Source: Noviherbaspirillum autotrophicum (GTDB lineage: Bacteria > Pseudomonadota > Gammaproteobacteria > Burkholderiales > Burkholderiaceae_D). From it: a stretch of 64,000 nt of DNA. Both the position numbers and the translations under genes were made by a program. This document shows positions 53,263-62,637 of this stretch, one piece after another. Under the pieces are notes generated by a model, which was not told the DNA's origin, did not search any database, and was given only the letters and a program-made list of their open reading frames with translations. The first letter of the stretch is position 1; every line of letters begins with the position of its first letter. The stretch lies in the NCBI RefSeq assembly GCF_000818395.1, contig NZ_JWJG01000028.1:898726-962725 (forward strand), written 5' to 3'.

Positions 53263-55014
53263 TTATGCAGTCAGGGGAAACAGCAAATCGATAAAGCGCT
53301 GCGCTGTCGGTTGCGGTTCATGGTTGGCGAGTCCCGGCCGCTCGTTTGCCTCGATCACCACGTATTGCGGCGAATCCGGCGCCTCCACCAGGAAATCGAG
53401 GCCGACCACCGGAATGTGCAGCGCGCGGGCGGCCGCTTCGGCGGCATCGCGCAGGGCAGGGTGCAGCTGCGCCGTGACGTCATGAATCGTGCCGCCGGAG
53501 TGCAGGTTGGCCGTTTTGCGCACCTGCACATGGCGGCCGTTTTCCGGCACCGAGTCCATCGTCAGGCCTTGCGCAGCCAGACAGCGCTCCGTTTCCTCAT
53601 CCATCGGAATCTTGCTTTCTCCGCCGGTGGCCGCCGCGCGCCGCGCGCTCTGGCGCTCGATCAGGCGGGCAATGGTCGATTCGCCGTTGCCCGTCACTTC
53701 GGCGGGGCGGCGGATTGCCGCGGCCACCACCTTGTAACCGATGACGACAATGCGCAGATCCTGCCCCTGGCAAAATTGTTCAATCACCACATGGCCGCCG
53801 ACGGCGGAAGCGCGCTTGATTGCGTCGGGCAAATCTTCCGGCGAGCGGATATCCACGCTGATGCCGCGCCCCTGTTCGCCGAGCGCAGGCTTGACCACCA
53901 CCGAGCCGCACTCGCGCAGGAATTCGGCATCGGCCTGAGGATCGCCTGCCACCCTCTGGCGCGGCACGTTCAGCCCGATCGACGCAAGCCGGCGCAGCGT
54001 GAGCACCTTGTCCTGGCACCAGGTCATCGCCACGCCGCCGGTCAGTTCGGTAAGCGACTCGCGGCAAAGGATTTCATGGCCGCAGTAGCGCAACTTGAAA
54101 ATGCCGGCATCCACATCGAGCACGTCGACGCTGATGCCGCGCCGGCGCGCTTCATCGACAATCAGGCGGGCATACGGATTCAGCCCGTCGATGCCTTCCG
54201 TGTTCGAAAACAGCGATTCATTGATCGAGTTCTTGTGTTTCACCACAAAGCCGGGCACCTGTTGAAACCCAAGCCGCTCGTAGAGCGCAATCGCGTGGTC
54301 GTTGGTGTGGAGCACGGACAGATCCATGAAGACGCGCCCCCGCTGGGCAAACAACCCGGCCAGGTGGTTGACCAGCGTCGGGCCGGTGCCGGACAGCCGG
54401 GTTTGCGGATCCACCACCAGGCACCATAAACTCGTGCCGCCTTGCTCGTCGCCAAAGGCGATCTCATGGTCGACACCGATTGCCGAACCAATCACTTCGC
54501 CGCTGCTTTCATCTTCGGCGATCAGGTAGACCAGCGCCTCGGAACCGAGCTGGTTCCACACGATTTTCGGATCGAGCGGCACCATGCCGCGCATCAGGTA
54601 CAGGCGGTTGATGGCGGCGATATCGGCACGCGTCGCGAGCGGGCGCACCACCACGCCCGATGCCGGCTCTTCCGGCGGCTGCGATGCAGCCAGCTTGCGC
54701 CTGAAGATCAGCGATGGGTCGAGGAACAGGTTGGCAGGCGCCTCGGCCAGCACCAGCTGCGGCGCGTTGACATGCAGCGCAATGTCCCGTTTGCCCGGCG
54801 CCTCCTGCAGCAGTGTTTGCGCCAGCAGCGCCGGTGATTCGAAGGAGGGCGCGTACAGCAAGCGCCCCCATCCGCACTCGATCATCGCGTTGGTGCGCGA
54901 CCCTCTCGGTATCTCGCACGGCGACGGCATCCGATCCTGCGCGCGCCGGACCAATTCTGGGTGGGCTGGCATTCCGGTTCCATTGCCGGATGAACCAGGC
55001 TGGGCGGTATTCAT
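53263..55014 (-). CDS. ngg: N-acetylglutaminylglutamine synthetase (GNAT + ATP-grasp)
   Basis: The 583-residue product joins a GNAT acetyltransferase domain (about 115-265; SLWCLVVDPQTRLSGTGPTLV is the acetyl-CoA loop, with DHAIALYERLGFQ) to an ATP-grasp ligase (about 290-580; VVVKPALGEQGRGISV, VVIEQFCQGQDLRIVVIG, VIEANERPGL). This fusion is the NAGGN synthetase, which makes N-acetylglutaminylglutamine from two glutamines. The amide is then formed by the AsnO-like protein encoded upstream. The product is a compatible solute made under osmotic stress. It lies between the other two cluster genes on the same strand. Confidence 0.92.
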   Translation of the reverse strand: MNTAQPGSSGNGTGMPAHPELVRRAQDRMPSPCEIPRGSRTNAMIECGWGRLLYAPSFESPALLAQTLLQEAPGKRDIALHVNAPQLVLAEAPANLFLDPSLIFRRKLAASQPPEEPASGVVVRPLATRADIAAINRLYLMRGMVPLDPKIVWNQLGSEALVYLIAEDESSGEVIGSAIGVDHEIAFGDEQGGTSLWCLVVDPQTRLSGTGPTLVNHLAGLFAQRGRVFMDLSVLHTNDHAIALYERLGFQQVPGFVVKHKNSINESLFSNTEGIDGLNPYARLIVDEARRRGISVDVLDVDAGIFKLRYCGHEILCRESLTELTGGVAMTWCQDKVLTLRRLASIGLNVPRQRVAGDPQADAEFLRECGSVVVKPALGEQGRGISVDIRSPEDLPDAIKRASAVGGHVVIEQFCQGQDLRIVVIGYKVVAAAIRRPAEVTGNGESTIARLIERQSARRAAATGGESKIPMDEETERCLAAQGLTMDSVPENGRHVQVRKTANLHSGGTIHDVTAQLHPALRDAAEAAARALHIPVVGLDFLVEAPDSPQYVVIEANERPGLANHEPQPTAQRFIDLLFPLTA

Positions 55015-55157
55015 GATGCTTTCCTATCTCGTGTTCGGATTTGTTGATACATCAGGAGCCGATCAGGAATGTCCGGCTCCCGGCGAGCGTTGCCGCCTGC
55101 TGCCGCAGGCATGCAGAGCGGGTGTGTGCGGATTGCGCCGGCGATGTCGAATTGCCT

Positions 55158-56939
55158 TCATATGCCGTGCGCCTGCAGCCATGCTTCCAGCAACGCCATC
55201 TGCCAGAGCGTCGAGCCGCGTAACGGGGTGATGTAACTGTCGGGTGATTCAAGCATGCGGTCGATGGCGTCGCGGCGGAACAGGCCGCGTGTGCGCGCAG
55301 CCGTGCTGTCCAGCGTGCCGCGCACGAATTCGAGGAAGCTGCCGCGCAAGTACTTCAGCGCCGGCACCGGAAAATAGCCTTTTGGCCGGTCAATGACCTC
55401 GGCTGGTATCACGGCACGGGCCGCCTCCTTCAATACGTACTTTCCGCCATGGGCGATTTTGTGCCGCGCCGGGATGCGTGCCGCCAGCTCCACCAGCTCA
55501 TGGTCAAGAAACGGCACGCGTGCCTCCAGCCCGAATGCCATCGTCATGTTGTCGACGCGCTTGACCGGGTCTTCGACCAGCATCACCGTGGTATCCAGGC
55601 GCAACGCCCGATCGATCACGCTGTTTGCGCCGGGTTTGGCGAAATGGCTTTCCAGAAAATGGCCGCTCGTGTCTTCCAGCAGCATGTGCGGCGCCAGCAG
55701 ATTTTCCATGTCCTGGTGCGTGCGGTCGAAAAACACCTGCCGGTATGCGTCGACCCCGGCCGCGGGATCCGTGATCTGCATCAGCGGCGGATACCAGTGA
55801 TAGCCGCCGAACACTTCGTCGGCGCCTTGCCCGCTCTGGACCACCTTGCTGTGGCGGGATACGGCTTCGGACAACAGATAGAACGCGACGCAGTCGTGGC
55901 TGACCATCGGCTCGGCCATCGCGGTAATCGCCTTGGGCAAGGCCTGCAGCAGGTCGACTGCGGGAATGTGCAGTTTTTCGTGGATCGTGGCGTAGTGGCG
56001 CGCCACCAAGTCCGAGTAGTGATATTCGTCGCCCGCTTCCTCGTCGACCGCCTCGAACCCGATGGCGTAGGTGCGCAGATCCGGTGTGCCGGCTTCGGCC
56101 AGCAATCCCGTGATCAGGCTGGAATCGAGCCCGCCGGAAAGCAGCACGCCAACCGGGACGTCGGCCACCAGACGGCGCTTGACCGACACGCGCAGCGCAT
56201 CGAGGACGGCCATCTTCCAATCCTCAAAGCTGCGCTTTTCGTCGTCGTCGCCGCGCTGGAAATCGAGATTCCACCATTCCCTGATGGTGCATTTTCCTGT
56301 GGGGAAAACCGTCATCAGGCTGGCCGGCGGAAGTTTTTTTATGCCGCGCAATATCGTGTGCGGGGCGGGAACGACCGCGTGCATGGACAGGTAGTAGTGC
56401 AGCGCCTGCGAATCGAGTGAGGTGTCGACGTCGCCTGCCGCGAGCAATGCCGGCAAGGTTGACGCAAAGCGCAGGCGATCGCTGTCGACGGTGTAGTAAA
56501 GCGGCTTGATGCCAAGGCGGTCGCGCGCCAGGTAAGTCATGCCGCTGTCGCGCTCCCACAGGACAAAGGCAAACATGCCGAGGAAGCGGTCGAGTGCCTT
56601 TTCGCCCCATGCGTGCCACGCCTTGACGATCACTTCGGTATCGCCCGTGGAAATAAAGTGATAACCGGCGGTTTCCAGTTCTTGCCGGAGCTCATGATGG
56701 TTGTAGATCGCGCCGTTAAAGACAACCCCCATGCCGGTGGTGCTGTCAATGAACGGCTGATGCCCGCGCAGGCTCAAGTCCATGATGCTCAGGCGCCGAT
56801 GGCCGAAGCAGCGTGAGCCCAAGCTGAAGATGCCTTCGCCATCGGGGCCGCGGTTTGAGTGCGCGGCGTTCATTCGCGCCACCGCGCCCACATCGGCAAA
56901 GGTTTGATCGAAGCGTAGCTCGCCGGCAAGGCCGCACAT
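55158..56939 (-). CDS. asnO: N-acetylglutaminylglutamine amidotransferase (asparagine-synthetase-like)
   Basis: The 593-residue product opens MCGLAGELRFD, so after Met removal Cys1 is the glutaminase nucleophile of a class II amidotransferase. RGPDGEG and FNGAIYNHHELR complete that domain. The synthetase half has the pyrophosphate loop LLSGGLDSSLITG and VVQSGQGADEVFGGYHWYP. It amidates the dipeptide made by the ngg product, giving the osmolyte NAGGN. I chose the ATG that leaves Cys at position 2 and rejected a start ten codons upstream. It is the first gene of the leftward cluster. Confidence 0.92.
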   Translation of the reverse strand: MCGLAGELRFDQTFADVGAVARMNAAHSNRGPDGEGIFSLGSRCFGHRRLSIMDLSLRGHQPFIDSTTGMGVVFNGAIYNHHELRQELETAGYHFISTGDTEVIVKAWHAWGEKALDRFLGMFAFVLWERDSGMTYLARDRLGIKPLYYTVDSDRLRFASTLPALLAAGDVDTSLDSQALHYYLSMHAVVPAPHTILRGIKKLPPASLMTVFPTGKCTIREWWNLDFQRGDDDEKRSFEDWKMAVLDALRVSVKRRLVADVPVGVLLSGGLDSSLITGLLAEAGTPDLRTYAIGFEAVDEEAGDEYHYSDLVARHYATIHEKLHIPAVDLLQALPKAITAMAEPMVSHDCVAFYLLSEAVSRHSKVVQSGQGADEVFGGYHWYPPLMQITDPAAGVDAYRQVFFDRTHQDMENLLAPHMLLEDTSGHFLESHFAKPGANSVIDRALRLDTTVMLVEDPVKRVDNMTMAFGLEARVPFLDHELVELAARIPARHKIAHGGKYVLKEAARAVIPAEVIDRPKGYFPVPALKYLRGSFLEFVRGTLDSTAARTRGLFRRDAIDRMLESPDSYITPLRGSTLWQMALLEAWLQAHGI

Positions 56940-57359
56940 ACATTTTTCCTTGCATGTAGCCAAAACCATTTAAATGCAAGTAGCGTTCCACGCCTCCCTA
57001 TTATTGGAAGCAATTTTTCAGGGGACTGGAGAAGATTACAAACAGGCATCCATTGCTGTACGGCGTGTCTACCGATAGAGCCATGCAACACTCGATTCAA
57101 CGGCAAATGTGCTGTCAGCACTTGAAAAAAGCATCGGCATTTTCCACCGCAAAAACGCCGCTACCTCTTCTCTAGTATCGAAAGTTTTTCTGGCAGCGTG
57201 AAGAACTTACGCAGTGTTGAAGTACTTGCCTTTCCATGTTGCCGGATCGGCTTGCAGGTTCGCGAAAGGCAGATGCCTGTGTCAGCTACAGTACAGACTG
57301 CACCGCATGTGCGGCGGACAATCCGACTCGTGTTAGTCCACGATCCCAAGAGGAGAAAC
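56940..57359. other. Intergenic region upstream of the NAGGN cluster
   Basis: This stretch of about 420 bp lies between asnO and a small plus-strand gene and should hold the osmotically controlled promoter of the cluster. I see AT-rich tracts near 56970-57040 and no RNA gene. Confidence 0.35.
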
Positions 57360-57569
57360 ATGATGAAGATTACTTGCGAAATGTTGCAGGCGGGGACGAG
57401 AAAAGCGGTGGAGCATGGTGTCTTGCCGCGTCGCTCGTATATGGAAGATCTCGCTACCAATGCAGAGATCATGCAAGAAATCCTCACGGCGGCGCTGGAA
57501 GCTCATCCTGAGCAATCGAAGGGAAGCAAATTGTCCGGTCATGCGGAAGCCGTATTGAATGCGGATTGA
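57360..57569 (+). CDS. Small hypothetical protein
   Basis: The 69-residue product follows AGGAGAAAC and opens MMKITCEMLQAGTRKAVEHG; the next ATG (57363) is equally placed. It is helical and acidic (SYMEDLATNAEIMQEILTAALEAHPEQ) with a polar tail and no signal peptide or known domain. It is convergent with the Lnt-like gene. I do not recognise it. Confidence 0.55.
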   Translation: MMKITCEMLQAGTRKAVEHGVLPRRSYMEDLATNAEIMQEILTAALEAHPEQSKGSKLSGHAEAVLNAD

Positions 57570-57631
57570 ATCACCTTGTGCGCCGGTGCTCTGGCGCGCT
57601 GTGCCGAACGAGTTATCGGCGTCAAACAGTG

Positions 57632-60097
57632 TCAGCCGCCATAAACGCGCAGAAGCAACCACGACGGTAAGCCGAGGTACAGCGCCGCAAGCCCGAAGCG
57701 TTCAAGCCAGCGCCGCACTTCGGTCGCCTGTCCCGGGCGCAGGGCCACCGCCAGCAGCGTGCCGGCTTCAATCGCTGCACGCAGCGCGGCGGCGATCAGC
57801 ACGACCGCAATCGCCCAGGAGGCCCACCAGAGCGAGAAGGCAGTGAGATAAGCTTTCAGGCCGAACATGGTGTACTCGCCGAGACCGCTGCCAAAGGCAA
57901 TGTGCTGGTGCAGGTGGAACGCAGGGATGGCGAGCGTGATGGGGAACAGAACGAACTTCGCAAACGGATGATCGAGGCGCCCGCGCCGGATCGCCAAGCG
58001 GGCTTTTGCATATGTCGTCGCACGAGACGACGCGCGCACCCTTACCGAAGCGCTGCCCACAGAAGCCAGCGCCCGAGCCAGGGCGGCCGTGTCGGCGAGC
58101 GCAATCCCATAGCTCCAGCGCTTGCCCGACGCGAGCCGCAGCGATGCGCCCGGTCCGGGGAGTGGTACGCGCCACGGTTCGATCGCGACGATGTCCCGTA
58201 CGGCGAGCTCCATCCGCCGCGCGCCGCGTGCCAGCACGAGTGTGCCATTTTCAATCGAGGCCCGCGCCGCAAAAGCATAGAGCACACACCACGAAGCGAC
58301 CTCGGGGAAAATGAAGAGGCCGGCGAAAGTGCGAATCTGGGCCAGCGTGTGCCCGCGCAAGGCATCGCTGAGCAGCATCGCCGCGCACATCCAGAGCAAA
58401 CTGCCGCGCGCGAAGGCGCGCAACAGGCCCGCGGCGAGACGGGCAGCCGGAGGCAGCACGGCAACATTGACCGGGAATGTCATTGCAACCGCCGGTTCCG
58501 GCGCTTCTTGCGCCTGGCGCGTGCGCAGTCGGGCAAATGCAGCCGCCGCCAGCAGCACGAGTAAGATGACACCCGCAAGCCCAACCCAGTTACCCAAAGT
58601 CACCATGAGCGTACGCGGCGGCGCTCCTACGGGCACGCTGCCTACCACCAGCATGCGTTCATCCTTGCGAGCGCCGGCGAGTACGGTGCCGGTCGCGTCG
58701 ATCACGGCGCTGTAGCCGTTCTGGGTGACGCGGAACTGCGGCAGGCGAGTTTCGATGCTGCGAAATGCGGCTGCGGCATGAAGCAATTCCTTGCCCGGGC
58801 CGTCGGCAAACCAGGAGTCGTTCGACATCGTCAGGATGGCCTGCGCGCCGAGCCGGGCACCATCGATGGCAAGGCCGGTATCCATGCTGTCGAGGCAGAT
58901 CATCGGCTGCACCGGAATCTCGCGCCCGTCGGATAGACGCAGCGGGAACACGCGCGCGCCGGTGCCGGGCTGCCAGGTGCCGGCCCACGGCAGCCAGCGC
59001 CGCAGCGCAGCTCCATCAAGCCAGGCAGGCACATACTCGGTGAGCGGGAACAGGCGCGTCTTGCGGTAGTAGCCCAGGATGCCGGCGCCGGGCTCCACGA
59101 ACGCGGCGGCATTGTATTCGCCGTCCGCGTCGCGGTCATAGGTTCCGAACACGAATGGCACGCCGGCGGAATTGACGATGTCGATGATCTCGCGGTCGAA
59201 TTCGGCGCCTGCCGCGCTTTTGGGGTGGCCAAAGGTAGTGGGGAACACGGTCTCCGACCATAGCACCGCGTCCGCGTGCTGCCGTGCGACGGCGTCGTAG
59301 GTCATCGCGAAGTGCGTGTCGAGCACCTCGCGAACGACAGCGTGAGCGCCTTTTTCCTGACGCTGGCGTTCATAGTCAACGATGTTGGACTGAACCATGC
59401 CTATGCGCAGCGGCTTGCCTGCACTGGTCGGCAGAGCCGAGAGGATGATCAAGCCGTAGCCAGCCAGCAGCAGCGGCACCAGCGCGGCAAGCGCCAGCAG
59501 CTTGGTCATCGCGCGAACGCCGTCAGTCCGGCGCGCGAGGGCTGCCGCGACGCCTTCGTTTGCCAGCAGCAGCATGACAGTGAGACCCGCAGTGCCGCCA
59601 ACATCGGCCGCCTGGCGCAGGAGTCGAGACGGATAGAGCCCGTAGCCGAGGGTGTAGCCGAGCGCGTTGCCGAGGAGTTGGAACGTGAGCCATTCCATCG
59701 CCACCCAGGCCGCTGCGCCTGCGAACGCGCCGACAACGGGCCCGTAGCGCCGGCCGGCCACAAGACGCACCAGCGCAAACGCAAGGAATTGCGGCTGGAA
59801 CAGCGGTGCGGCGAAAAGCAGCAAGGATAGGCCAGCGGCTGCTCCTATCTGTGTATAGGTGCCGATCGCGGCCCCGAACCAGGCACCGGCCGCCGCGGTG
59901 AACGCAACCGACATCGCCCAGCCGGAGAGCAGCGCACCTGCGCGCGTGCGGATCGCGTCGAGCGTGCGCAACCACGGCACGAGGAACACGAAGCCAAGCA
60001 GCCAGCCCGCGCCGCCGCGGGCATACAGGCCGGACATGACTGCGCTGGCGAGGATGGCGGCCAGAATGCGCATACTGGAATGTGTAAACAGTGCCAT
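57632..60097 (-). CDS. Apolipoprotein N-acyltransferase-like protein with C-terminal membrane/PH-like extension
   Basis: The 821-residue product is much longer than Lnt (about 510). Residues 1-225 hold several membrane spans. Residues 235-485 are a nitrilase-type catalytic domain with the three expected residues: Glu in DAVLWSETVFP, Lys in GYYRKTRLFPLTEYVP and Cys in QPMICLDSMD. In Lnt the last motif is usually ICYE. After a further span, the C-terminal 300 residues carry two to four more hydrophobic segments around IENGTLVLARGARRMELAV, which looks like a bacterial PH-like fold. I infer acyl transfer at the periplasmic face. It follows a single-pass protein gene and an SGNH hydrolase gene on the same strand. 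Confidence 0.75.
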   Translation of the reverse strand: MALFTHSSMRILAAILASAVMSGLYARGGAGWLLGFVFLVPWLRTLDAIRTRAGALLSGWAMSVAFTAAAGAWFGAAIGTYTQIGAAAGLSLLLFAAPLFQPQFLAFALVRLVAGRRYGPVVGAFAGAAAWVAMEWLTFQLLGNALGYTLGYGLYPSRLLRQAADVGGTAGLTVMLLLANEGVAAALARRTDGVRAMTKLLALAALVPLLLAGYGLIILSALPTSAGKPLRIGMVQSNIVDYERQRQEKGAHAVVREVLDTHFAMTYDAVARQHADAVLWSETVFPTTFGHPKSAAGAEFDREIIDIVNSAGVPFVFGTYDRDADGEYNAAAFVEPGAGILGYYRKTRLFPLTEYVPAWLDGAALRRWLPWAGTWQPGTGARVFPLRLSDGREIPVQPMICLDSMDTGLAIDGARLGAQAILTMSNDSWFADGPGKELLHAAAAFRSIETRLPQFRVTQNGYSAVIDATGTVLAGARKDERMLVVGSVPVGAPPRTLMVTLGNWVGLAGVILLVLLAAAAFARLRTRQAQEAPEPAVAMTFPVNVAVLPPAARLAAGLLRAFARGSLLWMCAAMLLSDALRGHTLAQIRTFAGLFIFPEVASWCVLYAFAARASIENGTLVLARGARRMELAVRDIVAIEPWRVPLPGPGASLRLASGKRWSYGIALADTAALARALASVGSASVRVRASSRATTYAKARLAIRRGRLDHPFAKFVLFPITLAIPAFHLHQHIAFGSGLGEYTMFGLKAYLTAFSLWWASWAIAVVLIAAALRAAIEAGTLLAVALRPGQATEVRRWLERFGLAALYLGLPSWLLLRVYGG

Positions 60098-60113
60098 GGC
60101 GTTCAGAGTTCGC

Positions 60114-60797
60114 TCACTGCGAATCCATTGGTGCGGGGATCACGATGCGCCGGATCGGTAATCCGGGCGGAGCGTGTTCCGGCGGCACTACGCGATCCTT
60201 CGGAATCGCGATCGGCCGGTTGGCGGCGTCGACAAACTGGTAGTCGGGCGCGTACATCAGGATCGCTTCGATGGGTTGGCCATCGTCGGTCGCCTGGTGG
60301 TGGCGGACGTAGCCTGGCGGAAGCTCAAAATCTTCGGGCACCGCGAGCCCGACCAGGGGCGGGCGGGTGCCGGGCGGCGAGAATGCGCCGAGGCCGGTGT
60401 GGATGCCGGCCTGGTGCAGGCGCTCGATGACTTCTGCCATCGTCGGCTTCTCGCCGCGGGCAAGGTAAAACGACAGGTCGCGGGTCGGATCGGCATCCCT
60501 CTCCGCATTGGCCTCCGCGTTTGCTTCCGCGATGGGCGGCGATTCGTTTTGCGCCGGAATCGACGAGGGCAGCGCAGGCGGCGTCCAGGTGACGAACTTG
60601 TCGCGCGATGAGGGTTGCGCTGCCTTGGCTGTCGCCGCGTTGCCGGCCTCGTCGGACGACATCAGCAGATAGAGACCGACTGCGGTCAGCCCGAGCGCAA
60701 TGGCGAAGTAGCCCATGGAGGGACGCCAGCCGCGCCGGCCCCGGTGATCATTATCCGGATCGGTTGGTGTCTGGCGGGAGCGGCGTGGCGTTTTCAT
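60114..60797 (-). CDS. Hypothetical single-pass membrane protein between SGNH and Lnt-like genes
   Basis: The 227-residue product starts behind AGGAGCAGTAACCC. It has a basic front (MKTPRRSRQTPTD), one membrane span (GYFAIALGLTAVGLYLLM) and a periplasmic part. The latter holds a disordered linker, then a compact segment with DLSFYLARGEKPTMAEVIER and GLGAFSPPGTRPPLVGLAVP and a proline-rich end. I do not recognise a family. It lies 17-20 bp from each neighbour in an apparent three-gene operon, so a scaffold or partner role for the hydrolase or acyltransferase is inferred. Confidence 0.65.
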   Translation of the reverse strand: MKTPRRSRQTPTDPDNDHRGRRGWRPSMGYFAIALGLTAVGLYLLMSSDEAGNAATAKAAQPSSRDKFVTWTPPALPSSIPAQNESPPIAEANAEANAERDADPTRDLSFYLARGEKPTMAEVIERLHQAGIHTGLGAFSPPGTRPPLVGLAVPEDFELPPGYVRHHQATDDGQPIEAILMYAPDYQFVDAANRPIAIPKDRVVPPEHAPPGLPIRRIVIPAPMDSQ

Positions 60798-60816
60798 GGG
60801 TTACTGCTCCTTGGTC

Positions 60817-61905
60817 TTAGGGGGCAGACGGGTTGAAGACTGACAGCCCCCAGCCAATGCGCTCATGACCGTACTGGTTCCAGATCGGGCTCTTGCCGTC
60901 GGTGAACGAAGTGTAGCGGGGAGCACCTGTGCCGCTGCTGCCGCCAAACGCACCAGCAGTGATGGTGCCGCCAGTGTAGGTTGGATGGGTATCGTCCGAC
61001 TGGATGTAGTCGTAGCTGCTGCTCGCGGACACAAAGTGCGTGTTGGAGTCGCGGATCGTGGAGCGCAGCGTCGTGGTGATGCGGGTCACGTAGTCTGCCT
61101 CGCTTTCGCCCGCAATGTAGCGCAACGCGTCCGAGTCCACCTTGCCGTCGCCGTTGCTGTCGTAGTCGGCGCCCATGTACTGCGCGAACGCATCGACGCA
61201 TGCGAAGCCCTTTTGCCGGGCATACTCACACATCGCCCAGTTCATCTTGGCGAGATAAGGAAGGAATGTATTTTGCAGATTCACTGTGGTGCCGGTCGAG
61301 GCGCTCTTGCAGGAACTTTGCACGTTGTCGGCGGCATAGCCCGGGTAGTGCAGGTTCGAGATGACCTTGAGCTTGACCCCGGCATACGCATTGGCATTGA
61401 TGTAGTCCATCGCCTTCGCCACATAAGTCTTGCAGTTGTTCAATGCCGTATCCATCCCGCTGGTATCACAGGTACCGGTCTGGTTCTTGAAAGCCGTGCG
61501 TGCTTGCAGGCCGTCGTTGCCGCACATCTCGAAAGCGACGACGCGGGTGGCGCTGTTTTGCATATAAGACCGCTCGGCCACGATCTTGTTATTGTAGACG
61601 TCCGAGGCCACGGCGCCAGACTTGGTGCGGCGCACATGCTCCATGTCGGCATTCCACACTGCTGAAAGATACTCCGAGTGCACCACGGGGCCGGCGTACT
61701 TCGCCGCGTTGGAAATGCTGCCGTTGTAGCCGGCGAAAATCGAGTCGCCGTAGGCCACTGCTCGGTACTTGGTCGTGGTGCCGGCCCGATCGATGGTCCA
61801 TGACGCGTTCTGGTTCAGGGTATTGGCGGTCGCCTCTGATCCAAGGGCTAGTAGGGCAAGAGCGGGCATCAGCCCGCGCATTTTGGTACGAAATCGCGTG
61901 ATCAT
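60817..61905 (-). CDS. Secreted SGNH/GDSL-family hydrolase
   Basis: The 362-residue product has a signal peptide ending SEATA and the four SGNH blocks: catalytic Ser in AVAYGDSIFAGYNG, Asn in FEMCGNDGLQ, and Asp and His in SDDTHPTYTGG. Several cysteines may form disulfides. A segment DYDSNGDGKVDSD looks like an EF-hand or dockerin-type calcium loop. I infer an extracytoplasmic esterase, lipase or deacetylase. It is the first gene of a set with a membrane protein and an Lnt-like acyltransferase, which suggests matching acyl removal and addition on an envelope molecule. Confidence 0.82.
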   Translation of the reverse strand: MITRFRTKMRGLMPALALLALGSEATANTLNQNASWTIDRAGTTTKYRAVAYGDSIFAGYNGSISNAAKYAGPVVHSEYLSAVWNADMEHVRRTKSGAVASDVYNNKIVAERSYMQNSATRVVAFEMCGNDGLQARTAFKNQTGTCDTSGMDTALNNCKTYVAKAMDYINANAYAGVKLKVISNLHYPGYAADNVQSSCKSASTGTTVNLQNTFLPYLAKMNWAMCEYARQKGFACVDAFAQYMGADYDSNGDGKVDSDALRYIAGESEADYVTRITTTLRSTIRDSNTHFVSASSSYDYIQSDDTHPTYTGGTITAGAFGGSSGTGAPRYTSFTDGKSPIWNQYGHERIGWGLSVFNPSAP

Positions 61906-62637
61906 CTGTGTCTCCTATTAGTGAATTTTTTCGCTGCCTAACAGTTGGACCTCACCACGATTCACCGCGGTCGATGAGCTGAACGGACAAGTGATTTGGA
62001 TAAGCTCCACGACCAATATAATTGGGCGTTTTATATTCCCCAATAGGGCTCCCTATGTCGTGGATCGCTCGGTGATAATCATCAATTGACCTTGCGAGCC
62101 ACTGGCGCTCCAATGTCATAAAGTTCGAATTGGTGGAGCTGGAATTGATGATATGTGCGCTGTCCTGCGCCGAATTCGAATTTATCCGCGTCCCATATCA
62201 TTGGTACTTACAAGGCTGATGCAGCAGGTGGGGCGGCTTGAAATTAGTTTGCTGCGGTTGGCGACATCTTGCGGCCGCATAGCCACCCAGCCCATCTGCC
62301 GGCATCCGTTATGAGCAGCACAAGGCCGCCCGGGTGCTTCAGCGCGTCGTCCGGTCGCGCTCCGGCAAATTCAAATTCATAGTGCGATACGACTTCGGCG
62401 ACCTGCCCATGACGCAGGTAACCGAGTGCCATCAATGAACGAAGCTTTACGGAATCATTCTTCGATGCGACCGGCTTTCCATTGACGGTTCCTCTTCGGG
62501 GATGGCGCGACTTGTTAAGTTAAATAGTTTTTTGTGTCAAGAAATGCCCGTGGAATTTCGTTAAAGTGAATTCCACATGACGCAAGGCCTTCGATAGGCT
62601 GCACGTCGGCGGATTAAAACCCGATTGGAGGCGATTG
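61906..62637. other. Intergenic stretch, mostly without recognisable genes
   Basis: This stretch of about 730 bp separates the SGNH gene and the GMC oxidoreductase gene, transcribed apart from each other. On the minus strand a frame from about 62515 to 62244 reads like protein (RSLMALGYLRHGQVAEVVSH...GWLCGRKMSPTAAN) but lacks an upstream start or ribosome site. The remainder is AT-richer and shows no RNA gene or terminator. Confidence 0.4.
62244..62435 (-). CDS. Possible small hypothetical protein or gene remnant
   Basis: The 63-residue frame starts at a TTG-ATG pair and has protein-like composition (EVVSHYEFEFAGARPDDALK, LVLLITDAGRWAGWLCGRK). The open frame runs about 30 codons further upstream without a start codon, as if the front of a gene had been lost. 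No domain is recognised. Confidence 0.3.
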   Translation of the reverse strand: MMALGYLRHGQVAEVVSHYEFEFAGARPDDALKHPGGLVLLITDAGRWAGWLCGRKMSPTAAN

